Origin: Brachionus plicatilis
Taxonomy: Eukaryota > Rotifera > Eurotatoria > Ploima > Brachionidae
Direction: 5' to 3'
Length of the DNA: 64,000 nucleotides
Assembly (NCBI GenBank): GCA_010279815.1
Contig: QEOQ01000303.1
Span: 161,140 to 225,139, forward strand
Of this stretch, positions 25,499 to 36,136 are shown one piece after another. A program made the position numbers and the translations under genes. Within the stretch, counting starts at the first letter, position 1. The number at the start of each line of letters is the position of its first letter. The notes below the pieces were generated by a model. It saw only the letters and a program-made list of their open reading frames with translations, did no database searches and had not been told where the DNA came from.

Positions 25499-26266
25499 CT
25501 ATTCTCTATTCTCAATTACTGGAAATTTTATTTTCACTATATCATCTAAACTGGCTTCTATAACATCTCCATGTTTTACAGCAGAGACTCCTGATGGAGT
25601 TCCTGTTAAAATCAAATCGCCATATTCTAATTTAAAGTAACTGCTAATATAAGAAAGAAGATCAGGCAATTTGAAAATCATGTCTTTTGTATTTCCATTT
25701 TGCTTAACATCTCCATTGACAGTCAGCTTTAAGTTCAAATTATTCACATCACTCACTGCAGACTTGGGAATAAAATCACTAATCGGACAAGAAGTGTCGA
25801 ATCCTTTGGCTAAAAGCCACGGATAGCCTTGTTTCTTGAGCTGTTCTTGAATGCCTCTTGCAGTCATATCAAGAACTAGAACATAGCCTAGTACATAATC
25901 CATTGCATTCTCTTTCTTTATAAATTTTCCCGGTTTTCCAACCACAACTCCAAGTTCGACTTCGTGATGAAGTTCTTTCCAGCCATGTGGAATCTAAAAA
26001 ATGACTAAATAATTAAAGTTTTTTTTAACTTTAATTTACTTGAATTTCTCCCTCAGTAATTATGCTACTAACTGGTTTGCCAAAAACTAATGGATTTCCT
26101 TTCGGCACTGGATTACCTAGTTCTTTTGCATGCTCACTTTTATAAAAAAATTTACAGTTATTTCTTTTCTAAAAAAAAATATTTTTATAAAAAAATACGT
26201 GTAATTTCTTCCAACGGCAATTATATTTCTACAAATACTTTGAACTTTAATTGATTGAGATGCCAT
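25499..26266 (-). CDS. FAHD1: FAHD1-type acylpyruvase / oxaloacetate decarboxylase
   Basis: Three exons, 26266-26199, 26136-26040 and 25993-25499, give 219 aa, close to human FAHD1. FAHD1 is a Mg2+-dependent, usually mitochondrial enzyme of the fumarylacetoacetate-hydrolase fold that cleaves acylpyruvates and decarboxylates oxaloacetate. Visible hallmarks are NIIAVGRNYTEHAKELGNP at the N-terminus, the metal-binding HHEVELGVVVG block (about residues 64-74), GYVLVLDMTARGIQ, and GDLILTGTPSGV near the C-terminus. The intron 1 junction is AAT TAC AC|T GAG. The N-terminus is short with no long presequence. An acceptor-like TTGATAAG lies directly before ATG. The gene sits 95 bp downstream of the small unknown gene at 26362-26715 on the same strand. 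Confidence 0.92.
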
Positions 26267-26361
26267 ATCTTATCAATATCATATATCTATTCAAAAATTT
26301 TATCTATTAAAAAAAATTTATTTGATAGTTAAAAAAAAATTGAGTTGATGTATAAAAAAGA

Positions 26362-26715
26362 CTATTTTTTTAATGACTGAAGTTTTTCGGAAATTTCGAT
26401 AAAATGTTGTAAAGAGTTAATACTGGTTTCAAGTGATTTTAAATTTGATGTTACACTATCAAGTGACAATTCTGAGTTATGTTTTTCGTCGTCTGATTCA
26501 AGGTTTGCTTTGAATAAAACATAGTTTTCCAAGCGTTTGTAAAATAATTCGTCATCACTAATGATTGCATCTTCTTTGTTGCCCAAGACAGTATTTATCT
26601 TGGGATTAAATAAAACATCATCCTCATTAAATGGAATTGAAGTTAGGTCATTTAAAATTTGCTCATAAGTTAACTTTGGAGCTTGATTGATTTTTTTTAG
26701 CGAATTGGAACTCAT
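26362..26715 (-). CDS. Small acidic protein of unknown function
   Basis: A single-exon 117-aa frame; I use the first true ATG at 26715. It is acidic and Ser/Leu-rich, with a central NEDDVLFNPKIN segment, and a C-terminal third (SVTSNLKSLETSINSLQHFI..) that looks like an amphipathic or coiled-coil helix. That shape is common in small subunits of BLOC-like or tethering complexes, but I cannot name a family. An acceptor-like TTCATTTAG lies 18 nt before ATG. Its stop is only 95 bp before the FAHD1 start, with an AATAAA in the gap. Confidence 0.65.
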   Translation of the reverse strand: MSSNSLKKINQAPKLTYEQILNDLTSIPFNEDDVLFNPKINTVLGNKEDAIISDDELFYKRLENYVLFKANLESDDEKHNSELSLDSVTSNLKSLETSINSLQHFIEISEKLQSLKK

Positions 26716-27153
26716 TACCAAATATTTAACAATCTAAATGAATAAATATAAAAATTTTTTTATTCGTCATATTATTAAAATTATTTTTTTTTTGTATATT
26801 ATATTTGGCTTTTATCTTTAATTATTGTGACGATATTCTGAAATAGTTTTAGCCTATTCTTTTATTAAGAACTTTTTTATCATTCTTTGGCATTTAAAAA
26901 TATAAATTTATCGCAACATAAAAAAAAAAATTGATTTTTTATTACCCAACTACTGGTAAAAGTAATAGAATATTCAATATTTTTTTAATCAGTAAGTTTT
27001 TATTTAAAAAACATAATTAATAGTAAAAATTCGATTTCCACGATGCAGAGATTTTGCCATTTTAGAATAAAAATTAGATCCAAGATGATCGAAGACCAAA
27101 ATTTCAAATTTATTTTATCGTTTCGTACAATAAAATGTTAAATTAAAACGAAA
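26716..27153. other. Intergenic spacer between SEC22 and the small unknown gene
   Basis: 438 bp of AT-rich DNA. It would contain the 3' UTR of SEC22 and the promoter or trans-splice site of the downstream gene. No other feature was seen. Confidence 0.5.
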
Positions 27154-27967
27154 TTAGAAAAGATAAAAGTATAACACTAAAAATAGAATAAAAATAACCA
27201 CAAGTACGGCACCAATCCGGGCCATTGTTGACTGCCTATTCAGAGTATGAGCGTTTTTCTTGTATTTATCTGACAGAAGTCGTAAATTTGCTGCCTTGTC
27301 GTCCAGAGCTATAAAATATTCTAATTAACTTTTATTAAAGTAAATAAAATAAAATACAAGTTAAAGCTTCGCCTCGCTGCAGAACATCATCTATATTTTG
27401 AACCATAATTTTTTGTACTTCTTGAAGTTCAGTATTCAAACGATTCATGTTTGATCTTCTTGTGTCCAAGTATTGTTTTTTTGTCTTTTGTATCTGTGTA
27501 TCTGAAAATTAAAAGATAAAATAAAATTTCTGATCATGATTCCATAAATTTTACCGAATTCTATGAAGCTGTATGGACGAGCCACTGTTTTAACTTTGTT
27601 ACCATACTCGTTGAAGAACTGAATAGCTAGATCTTCTAGGTAAGAAAAGACCGTCCTCTTTGAAAATTGTTTATCACACATGGTCAAATAACAAACTTCC
27701 TGGTCAATAAAATAGCTTTTAAAATATAAAATATATTTCTGAAAAAGAGGATTAGATAAATAAGAAAAATAATTACTGAAATAGATATTCGCCAGTTTCA
27801 ACGCTACCTCGAGCTGGCGTATTGTGATTCATTTTCTTAAAAAGTTGTTTTGCCTGATTTTGGTACTCGACCATTGACCGACCGGATTTCAAATGAGTTT
27901 CGTCCTGTACAGACGCGGCTAATGGAAGAGCATCGCCAAGGCGAGCAATCATAGTCATTAGAAGCAT
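27154..27967 (-). CDS. SEC22B: Vesicle-trafficking R-SNARE SEC22
   Basis: Four exons, 27967-27777, 27715-27555, 27501-27358 and 27308-27154, give 216 aa (human SEC22B has 215). SEC22 is the longin-type R-SNARE of ER-Golgi transport. The N-terminal longin domain shows [17 protein letters not shown], then [14 protein letters not shown] and RPYSFIEF. The SNARE helix (about 135-190) has [20 protein letters not shown], and [15 protein letters not shown] holds the zero-layer Arg. A C-terminal anchor ([17 protein letters not shown]) ends the protein. The exon 1-2 junction (CA|C TAT) restores the FHYxI motif, which fixes the acceptor at 27716. Introns are 49-61 bp. A TTTGCAAG acceptor-like motif ends one base before ATG. 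Confidence 0.96.
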
Positions 27968-29831
27968 TCTTGCAAATAAATTTTTCAATTTAAAAAGATT
28001 TTTGGAATATTTTTAAGTAAGGCAAAATATTTTGATAAAACTATTACATACACGTAAGTGAAAAATATTCATATATAGTATAACATTCAAACATATGACT
28101 AAAGCTATGTGTCTAATACGTGGCTTTTGTAGTTAAAATAATTTTAGGGTTTTTTTAAAACATCTAATTTTATAGATGGTCACAGGTATTAAAAATGGAA
28201 TTTTAGTTTTCAAATTTTATTCGTAATTTTTAAATTAATATCTTTTTTGTGTATTAGCTTTTAATTTCTAAAAAAGAATTAAATATAATTTGATTTAACT
28301 AAAATACTTGTTTATTAAAAAAATAAGAATTTTCAATGTCTTGAATTTGAAAGATAATCATTTTTTATGATTTTTCAAAATCATGATTATTTTTTAATTT
28401 TTAAAAATTGATTTGTTTATCAAGCCATCCATTTATAAAATATCATTATAATATAATTTAATTATAAATAAAGACGAATGTATTTGAATCTTCAAAAAAA
28501 TTATCATTTTTTAAATTTGGAATTGTTTTTCTCCAGAGTTATTTTTAGTTTTATTTTCAATTAATTATATGTTATGTATTATCGATTTTAAAGAAAAATG
28601 CTAAATTAAGTTACATTAACAAAAATTTATATTATTTGAATTTTAAATTTTATATAAAGATCATGGTTTTAGCTCATGCGTTCTCTGATAGAGTCTTCAT
28701 TATATTTTTATTTTAACTTTTTTATTCTTAAATTAAATTAAAATTTCTTAAATTAATTTTAAAATAAGAAAATTTATGAATGAAGTTGTTTGGCTTTTAA
28801 AATTAATTTAAGAATTAAAATATTTTTTAAGTTTTAAAAAATTTTTAGGTTTTGTTACTCAATATTTATTACAAAATTTGAAGAACCGAATTAAAATAAA
28901 ATTAATGAACAATCTAATGAAGTAATTGAATTCAAATCGTCAAAAATAGTCATGGTTGCTGTCTAAAAAGTAGAGCACTAAAAGAAGTACTAGAACACAT
29001 ACATTTTTAGATGAAAGTGAAGTTCACCAAAAGGAAAAAGGTCTTCAAAACCAAAACCATCTAATGAAATGATTGTTTCGTTATATATTTGCTTAGAACT
29101 CTTAGAAGCGTCAAAAGACTTTTCCAAATATTAATATCAAGATTAAAATTTAATTGGCTTTTATGATAGATAAAAAATCTTGAAGGATCAAATCATCTTA
29201 GATTACTTTAACATGAGTTCTTTGGTAGAAAATCTTTGAAAATATAAGGTAAAACCATTGCTTAGAATTTGGTTAGGATTGTTCTTCTTGGCAGAAACAA
29301 AAAATATCATTGTTCCACATGATTAATCTATTAATTTGAATTTTTTATGAGTTTTTCGGAATTATTACTATTCATGTATCAATTGTATGTTTTTTTCACT
29401 ATAGACTTATTCTATCTCATGCAATATTAAGACTCCATTAAATTCTTTTTGACATTTTAGAATGATTGATTAACTAAACCAATTAGCTTAAAATTATCAG
29501 TATAAGACTTGAAACAAATTTTTAATGTAAGTTTATGAAAAAGAAAAAAAACTGCAACAAATCATTTCAATTTAAAAAAGTTTTTTTCAAAAAGCAACTG
29601 CTATCTAATTTTCTGAATTAAAAGGTTATATATATTTATATATTTATTTACTGAACAGAGGCCACCAGTTGGGCCACTATCGATACGCTGTAAAATAAAG
29701 CGTGTCGTTAAAAATTAGTAATAAAAAAAAAAAGGCATAAAATCAGTTTGTACAAAAAAAAAACAGAAGAGTCGTTTTAAAATTCTAAAGATCAAAAGAA
29801 GAGGACAAATATTAAATATAAGAATATAATA
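27968..29831. other. Intergenic interval upstream of SEC22
   Basis: AT-rich. Short less AT-rich pieces at about 28950-29120 have no sustained frame. Nothing else is supported. Confidence 0.45.
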
Positions 29832-30672
29832 CAGTCAATCCTCGATATAACGAGCAAGTTGGGCGGAAATTTCGTTGCTCGTTATATCGAAACTCGTTAT
29901 ATCGAGATTGCATTGAAAAAGATGGGCAAAAAAATTTTTTTTTTCAAAATGTTTATTGGTAAAAAAATAAATAAAAAAGGAAAAAAATACAAAATTATTG
30001 TTTTTTTACAAAATCTTTAATAGATGTTTGTTTGGTATTACATTTTTCAATCACAACATTTTCAATATTAAACAAAAAATCTTGGTTTTTATTTAAAAAA
30101 AAATCTTTTAAATCATTAATTTTATCGATAGCTTCTTTTGAGCTTATAACAGGTTTTTAAGGTTTTTCAATTTTTCGACATCAGAATCACTGTCATCATT
30201 CTGTGCTGTATTGTTAACTGAACTGATGATCTCAACATCTGATAATAAGCCGCGTGCAGGAAAATTTGAGTCGATTGAAACATAAGCATATTTGTCAAAG
30301 TTTAACTTTTTTTCAAACGAAGATATTATATTTTTTTTTGATTAAGATTGGACATTTTTTATAAACAATTAGATAGGAAATGTTTTCTGGTGATTTATAG
30401 TTATTCATGAAGATAAGTTAATTGTTTTATTTTTATTTTTTTTTTATATAAAAAGTGTGAAAAAATTTCTTTTGTTCAAGCTCGTTATAGGAAGTTTTTA
30501 TTCTTAAGAAAATGATTAAGCGGTATTTCATTATAAGCTCGTTATATCAAGTTTTCGTTATATCGAATTAATTTTTATATCTTTTTCTATAGCTCGTAAT
30601 CGGTTCTAGCCAAGTTGCTCGTTATAAGGGGTTTCTCGTTATATAGGGTCTCGTTATACGGAGGATTGACTG
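29832..30672 (-). mobile_element. pogo/Tigger-type DNA transposon, internally deleted
   Basis: 841 bp with inverted ends CAGTCAATCCTC..TATAACGAG, flanked on both sides by TA, the target duplication expected of the Tc1/mariner superfamily. Next to each end the word CTCGTTATA / TATAACGAG recurs several times (for example 29851-29915 on the left and 30537-30660 on the right). The interior retains only the transposase C-terminus on the minus strand (separate entry). The end sequence and that tail fit the pogo/Tigger branch. The catalytic DDE core and N-terminal DNA-binding part are missing, so it is non-autonomous. Confidence 0.88.
30000..30320 (-). pseudogene. Remnant of pogo/Tigger transposase C-terminus
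   Basis: Reading down the minus strand from about 30320, the frame gives YAYVSIDSNFPARGLLSD then VEIISSVNN and an acidic NDDSDSDVEKLKN. After a one-base shift near 30160 it gives PVISSKEAIDKINDLKDFF and ends with KQTSIKDFVKK near 30000. The order is the usual C-terminal tail of Tigger/jerky-type transposases: a D(x)DSxxP..L(T/S)DxEI segment, an acid patch, SxKEAxxxIxxL(K), and a final KQTxIxDFF-like end. The frame break and missing catalytic domain mean it is inactive. Confidence 0.75.
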
Positions 30673-30678
30673 TATTGG

Positions 30679-31194
30679 ATTTTTTTTTTTCTGCAGTTTT
30701 AGTTTTAGTTCCGTCGATCAAATCTGGTGAAATCAAAAAGCATTTTTGGTATCTCCTCTCTATTCATGTGGCTAAATATCTCTCTAATTTTCAGGACTAT
30801 ATGATCTTCTTTTGAAGCTCTTAGGTCAGTCTTTACTATGTATTTGTAGACGCTACAAACTTCACTTCGTTCCAAAGAGCTGTCATCTCCTACAAAGCTT
30901 TTAAATTCGTCTATTTCAGAAATAAAACTGGTTTTAACATAAAAAAAAAAAAAAAAAAAATAAAACTTTGATTGACTTCAATTGTTTCTAAGATTCTTAA
31001 TATTTCCCTGGTGTAGGTATTTCGGATGAGTCTCTGATAGAAATCACATTTTAAAGTGTTGAGTTGAATAATGGTTGGCTCTAAGTTAAGCGCCAGAAGT
31101 AACTCAGTTGTCCTGAACCTTTTTGGTATCCCAAGTATGCTTTTAATGACGTTACCCTCTATTCGCTTAATTTTTAGTTTTTCTATTGAATTAA
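30679..31194 (-). mobile_element. 5'-truncated LINE fragment (ORF2 C-terminus)
   Basis: Minus-strand translation from about 31194 gives IEKLKIKRIEGNVIKSILGI, then PKRFRTTELLLALNL, LKCDFYQRLIRNTYT and REILRILETIE. A run of about 19 T (A in plus) at 30943-30961 breaks the frame. It resumes as SEIDEFKSFVGDDSSLERSE and ends at a stop at 30705-30707 with MLFDFTRFDRRN. The L(E)GN.IK..LG..KR.RTT.LL.AL pattern is typical of the region after the reverse transcriptase in non-LTR retrotransposons. A run of T at 30681-30691 would be the poly(A) tail. It is 5'-truncated, as most LINE copies are. The copy looks relatively young: the first segment has no stop over about 80 codons. Confidence 0.7.
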
Positions 31195-32612
31195 AAGGTT
31201 ATATCTATGATAAAAATATTGGTTTTAAATTTAATTGTGAATTTTATGAAAAACTTTTTAAAATTCTATATTATAAATTTTTGTACAAAAAATAGAAAAT
31301 AAAATTATATAGGACAGGCTTAATCAATAGATTCATTATCTAAAACCAGCTATAGAAATACTTTTAAGAAAAATAAAGAAATTTTCTTTACAGAATGTTT
31401 GAAAAAGCTTGAATGTTTCTTATAATTCAAGCAATTTCCAGAATCAATTTTAAAATTTAAGAAAAATGCTTTGTAAGTATATTTTTTTTGAAAAGATTAC
31501 AAGCAAATTAGAAGACTGAATTCTGTGATTATTTTCTTTAAGTTATCTCAAATTTAATCTTTGGCTAGAAATTTAAATAAATTTATTTTCTTTTTTTGGT
31601 TATTTAAATAAAATTAAATAAATCTTGTTTCAATATTTTATAAAAACTCTGATTTGATCAAATTACTAAATTTTCATTAATTTAGTTCAAAAGTTTTGCA
31701 AAGTGTTTGCGATAAAAAGTGCAGTTGTCTATTTGATTATTTATTTTAAATTATTAAATTATTTATTATAAATATTTATTATTAAAAAAAGAAATTTAAT
31801 TCTCAATTAAAACTCATTTTAATTTAGAAATTCAAGTTAAAGGTGAAATTTTATTAATGTAGGTATTCGAAATTACTTTGAATTTTTACCTTTTTATCAA
31901 AATTAATCTCAAAATGTCAACTTTAATATTATTCTAAATTTTGAATTAGAAAAACCCATTTATTAAATTTTCTTAATTTGCGCTTTTAAGTTCTTTGACC
32001 CATAAATCTTGGTATAAATTTAGATTCACACAAAACCAAAATGAGAACTTGAAGAATAAATAAAAATTAAGTTTTAAGATATTTTTGTCAAAAGATAAGC
32101 GTTGTGTTGCTTGGTAATTTATAAACTTTTTCAAATTAATTTTTACTGCAAATTTAGTTAAGTTTTGCCTCAAAATTTCAAAATTAAAATTTCATTTTGT
32201 TACCCAGCTTAAGTGAACAAAAGTGAGTAGTTAATTTGCATTCAAATTAGAGAGAATGTTATACAGAAATCAGAGCGCAAAAGCATGCTTATCTAATTCA
32301 TACATTCATCAAAAAAATTGAATTCTCGCACAATCTTTTAAATTTCGTCGTAATTTAAGAGAAAATTTTATTTTTTTCAAACAAGAATCTGTCTATGCTC
32401 TCTCAATTACCATGTATCTATATTAACTTAAAAATAGCTTCACTAGTGAAATTCACGTGTTTTAAATTTATAAAATAAAAATCGAAACCGAGTTTTTTCA
32501 CTGTTGTTAGACTGAGTTAGGCGTAGTTGACTCAAATTTTTGTTTGCCTTTTTTTAAATATCTTTTTATTTTAACTTTTAGACTATCTAATTTTGAAAAA
32601 AATTAACCAAAA
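31195..32612. other. Intergenic region and probable promoter of caprin
   Basis: AT-rich. From about 32200 to 32612 the composition is slightly less AT-rich and may be promoter or 5' UTR of caprin. A CTTTTAG acceptor-like motif ends 31 nt before the caprin ATG. Confidence 0.45.
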
Positions 32613-34341
32613 ATGCCAACTGCTGAATCCAAAGCTCCAGTTCAAAAACAAAAAAGTACCAAAGTTGACAACAAAATTGCCAATGCTGTTGCTAAGGTCG
32701 AACAAGGCTCTAGTGGAGTGTCCGAACAACAAAAAACTAGCCAAGGCGCTACGACTGGTAACAAAACTCCACAAGAGCAACCTGAATTCATAAAACAATC
32801 ATTGATAATTATCGAAAAAAAAGTGCGAAACTTGGAAAAACGAAGAGTATGCCATTGGCAATGGATAAATTTAAAAAATAAAATTAATTTTTTGCATCTA
32901 GTCTAAACTGGATGAGTACAAGGCATCAAAGACACCTTTGAACGAGGACCAGCTTTTAGCGGTCAGTAAATACGAAGAAGTCGTGCGAACTTTGGAACTA
33001 GCTCGTGAGCTAGAAAAGCAATTTATCAGCCTTTCCAATGATGTAAAAAATATCAAATTTTTTTCCAAAAATGATCTAAAATTTTATTCTAGGCTATGAA
33101 ACAGCAAAAAAGGCAAGCTAAAAAAGAACAGCTCGAGAGAGAAGAAATCATTAAGGAAAGACTCAAAGAAGCTCACAAAATTAATTCTCTTTTGGAAACA
33201 TTTGGTGATGAGAATGTCAGAAACAACTTTCTGACAGAATCCTCGGGAGCAATTGTAATCAATGCAAATTTTTTTTGTTCAATTTTTTTAAATAAATTTT
33301 TGTCTTAAAGAAATTGACAGAACAAGAGCTTTCGATGCTTGATGAATTTCATAAGCTAATTGAGCCATCTGAAATTGGCGACAATTTGGAAAAATCATCG
33401 ACCGAAGCGGCCGATCACATGTTGTTTACCATTGAAGGCCGAAACAAACCCATTACGTCCTTTAACCAGGAATCAACTGGTCAACAAGTCACTTATAATG
33501 ATTTGAAAAAGTTATTTGAAAAAATTCTTACTTGCAACTACTGGAACCAAGAGATCCAGCAGCCTGAACAAGTGCAAGAGGAACTAGTCGAGCCAGTTCA
33601 GCCTGAAGAACAGAATTTAATCAACGAAGTGCAAACTTTGAACCTGAATGAACAAGTCCAAAATGAACAAGAACAACAAATGTACCAAAATACCTCAGAC
33701 GAATATGTTTTAGTCAATTCAACCGATTATAATTCAGAAAATACTCAAAATGCCCAACAGCAACAGCCACAATCTAAAGCTTTTTTTAGCACCTTAAATC
33801 CATCAACTAATATAAACGAATTCCTGCAAAGTAACAATGAAGGAATTAACTTTTTACAAGATTCAGAGATACAACAGGAAGAACAGATACATGAACCTCA
33901 GTTACAAGATCCAGAGCAAGTTCATGCTAAAAATCAATCACAATCCCTTGGAAGTTTCCAAAACGAAGGACAAAGAGTAATAAAAAATTTTAAAAAAAAT
34001 CATTTTTAATTTTTTTTTTGAAGGAGTACCGTGGAGGACGAGGAGGACACCGTGAATACAATGGGAATAGAAATTATGACCAAAGACGAAATTATGAACA
34101 AAGGAGATCTGGTGGTGGTAACTTTCAACCAAGAGGTGATAGAGCTGAAAGAAGTGATAGAGGAGAAAGAGGAGAAAGAGGAGATAATGGACCGAGAAAC
34201 GGAAATGGTGGTGGTGGTGGCGGCTATCGTGGAGGACGCGGAGCATTTAGGGGAGGATTTTCGAACTCAGGACAAAGGTCTGGTTCGGGTGGAAACCAAT
34301 ATTCCCGTCAACAACGAGAACAACCAGTTGCTCATCATTAA
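32613..34341 (+). CDS. CAPRIN1: Caprin homologue (cytoplasmic RNA-granule protein)
   Basis: Five exons, 32613-32846, 32902-33042, 33093-33254, 33311-33976 and 34024-34341, all phase 0, give 506 aa. Caprins bind mRNA and partner with G3BP and FMRP in stress granules and neuronal granules. The homologous region 1 is clear: LDEYKASKTPLNEDQLLAVS, KYEEVVRTLELARELEKQ, KRQAKKEQLEREE, and TEQELSMLDEFHKLIEP. A Gln/Glu-rich middle holds INFLQDSEI (about residues 358-366), which resembles the human G3BP-binding FIQDSML motif. The C-terminus (exon 5) is a classic RGG/RG-rich tail (YRGGRGGHREYNG, DRGERGERGD, GGRGAFRGGF) for RNA binding. There is no C1q domain, so it is CAPRIN1-like rather than CAPRIN2-like. 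It is shorter than human (709 aa) through a reduced middle. The donor of exon 3 (ATT|GTAATC) was chosen to keep the frame. Confidence 0.92.
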
Positions 34342-36136
34342 AAGCCTTGGACAATTTTTGCTTTAATTCTCCGTTACCAATACTTTTATTTTCTTTCTAA
34401 ACATTCTGATTTCTCTTTTAAATATATACATATTTACTTATAAACCAGTGGATAATATTTTTTATTTTTTATAAAGAGAAAAAAAATATTTAAAAATAAA
34501 ATTTTTCAACTTTAATTTGTTTTTTTTTAAATTGAAGAAATTTAAAGCGATTAAATCATTGTCACCGAGAAATTTTTCTAATTAAGGAAAAATTTAAGAA
34601 TAGTGGATTCAAACAGCAATTCTGTTTTTATAATTTTTAAATTCATCCTATTTATATAAAATATCATAATTCAATTTAGACCTAAAATTTTTTGTCAAGT
34701 TTTTTAAAGAAATACTATCGAGAAAAATTAATATTTTTTTTGTATTTTAAATAATGAATATATTTTGAGTGTTCTAATATTTTAAAAATAAAAACCATGT
34801 AATAATTAAAATTTTAGAATTTTAGAAAATTTTTCAAAACATATCGAACATTTACTCAATCATTTTTTTATTTTATTTTTTTTATTTCATTTTTATTACC
34901 CTAGAAGTCTATACTGAAATAAAAAATAATAAGTTACATGGAAAAATTGAATTATCTGAATAAAAAATACTTTAAAAAAAATAAATAAATTCTCTTTTTA
35001 GATGATTAACCTAAAGTCTTTAAATTAGAGCATATTCAAAAATAAATGCTAATTTAAATATTGAGATTGTATTCATAAAATTTTTCTTATTCATCTTTAC
35101 CCAAAAAAAAAACAAATTTTAAATTTTTGCAGCATTTAGAAGAACAAGCCGATTTCTTTAATTATTTAGAATTTTTTAGAAGTTACTTTCAGAAAATTTT
35201 AGTTTAATTTTATGCTCATTTTCTATAAAATTATCTTTACTTTTTAAATTTACTAAAGTTGACATTAAATTAGTTTAAATAATTTTAAAATTTAATCTTA
35301 TGTTTAAAATTTCTTTCATGTAATTAATTATTATCCTAAATATTTTGATTCCAAGATTGAATTTTACAAAGCACTCGAGCCATTCTTGATTAAATTCAAC
35401 GAATCTGAAGATATTTTTATACAAGCAAACAAAAATCACTCTTTAGGACTATTTTTATTAAAAATTGACTTATTACAATGTTAATTTATTGATTAAAATC
35501 TAAATTTAGGTTCTTGATTCAGCTAAAAACTATCAATTTTTGCTAAACAATTTATTTTGCTTATTCGACATGACACATTAATAACTTTTATAAACTTTAT
35601 TGATTACCCTTTTGACTTAATCTTAATTTTCTTAATATGACTATGACTTTATATATGACTTTAATATGACTTTCTTAATATGCAAGCATGATAGTGAAAT
35701 ATAATGATATCAATTTAAATTTTTTTTTTCAATATATATTTAGTTTTATTCTGTAAAAGATTTTTGTAAATTATTAATCATTAATTTTCAAGCTTTTAAA
35801 AACTTCAAAAATATTACAATTATAAAATTAAAATTCAGATGATTTTCAAATTTTAAATTTTATTAGCCTTAGTTCATTTTTGTTTGGAATAAACATTTCA
35901 ATTAATTTAAATGTATTTTTTTTTTCAAATAAAATGCTATTTATTATATCATTATAAATTAAAAATGTATATGGTATGTGGGCGAATAAAAAAATAACTT
36001 TAAAATGTTTTATTTTAATATTTTTCCTAAAAAAAAATAAATATCCCTTAACTAAAAACCCATATTAATTCTATTTAAAAATGAGTCAGTTTTTATAAAT
36101 AAAATTTAGTTAGCTGTAAAAATTCCGAGCAGTTTA
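34342..36136. other. Intergenic region between two convergent genes
   Basis: AT-rich 3'-flanking DNA. No supported gene or repeat, only a locally repeated TATGACTTT word near 35635-35675. Confidence 0.5.

Noticed and set aside
30943..30961. A-homopolymer as a candidate regulatory tract or the LINE poly(A) tail
   Set aside because: It lies between two in-phase-restorable coding parts of the LINE fragment, and a better tail is at 30681-30691. More likely a slipped homopolymer.
33938..34366. Open frames opposite and out of phase with the caprin RGG exon
   Set aside because: Repetitive GGA/CGA codons keep other frames open. Only the RGG frame joins the upstream caprin exons in phase.
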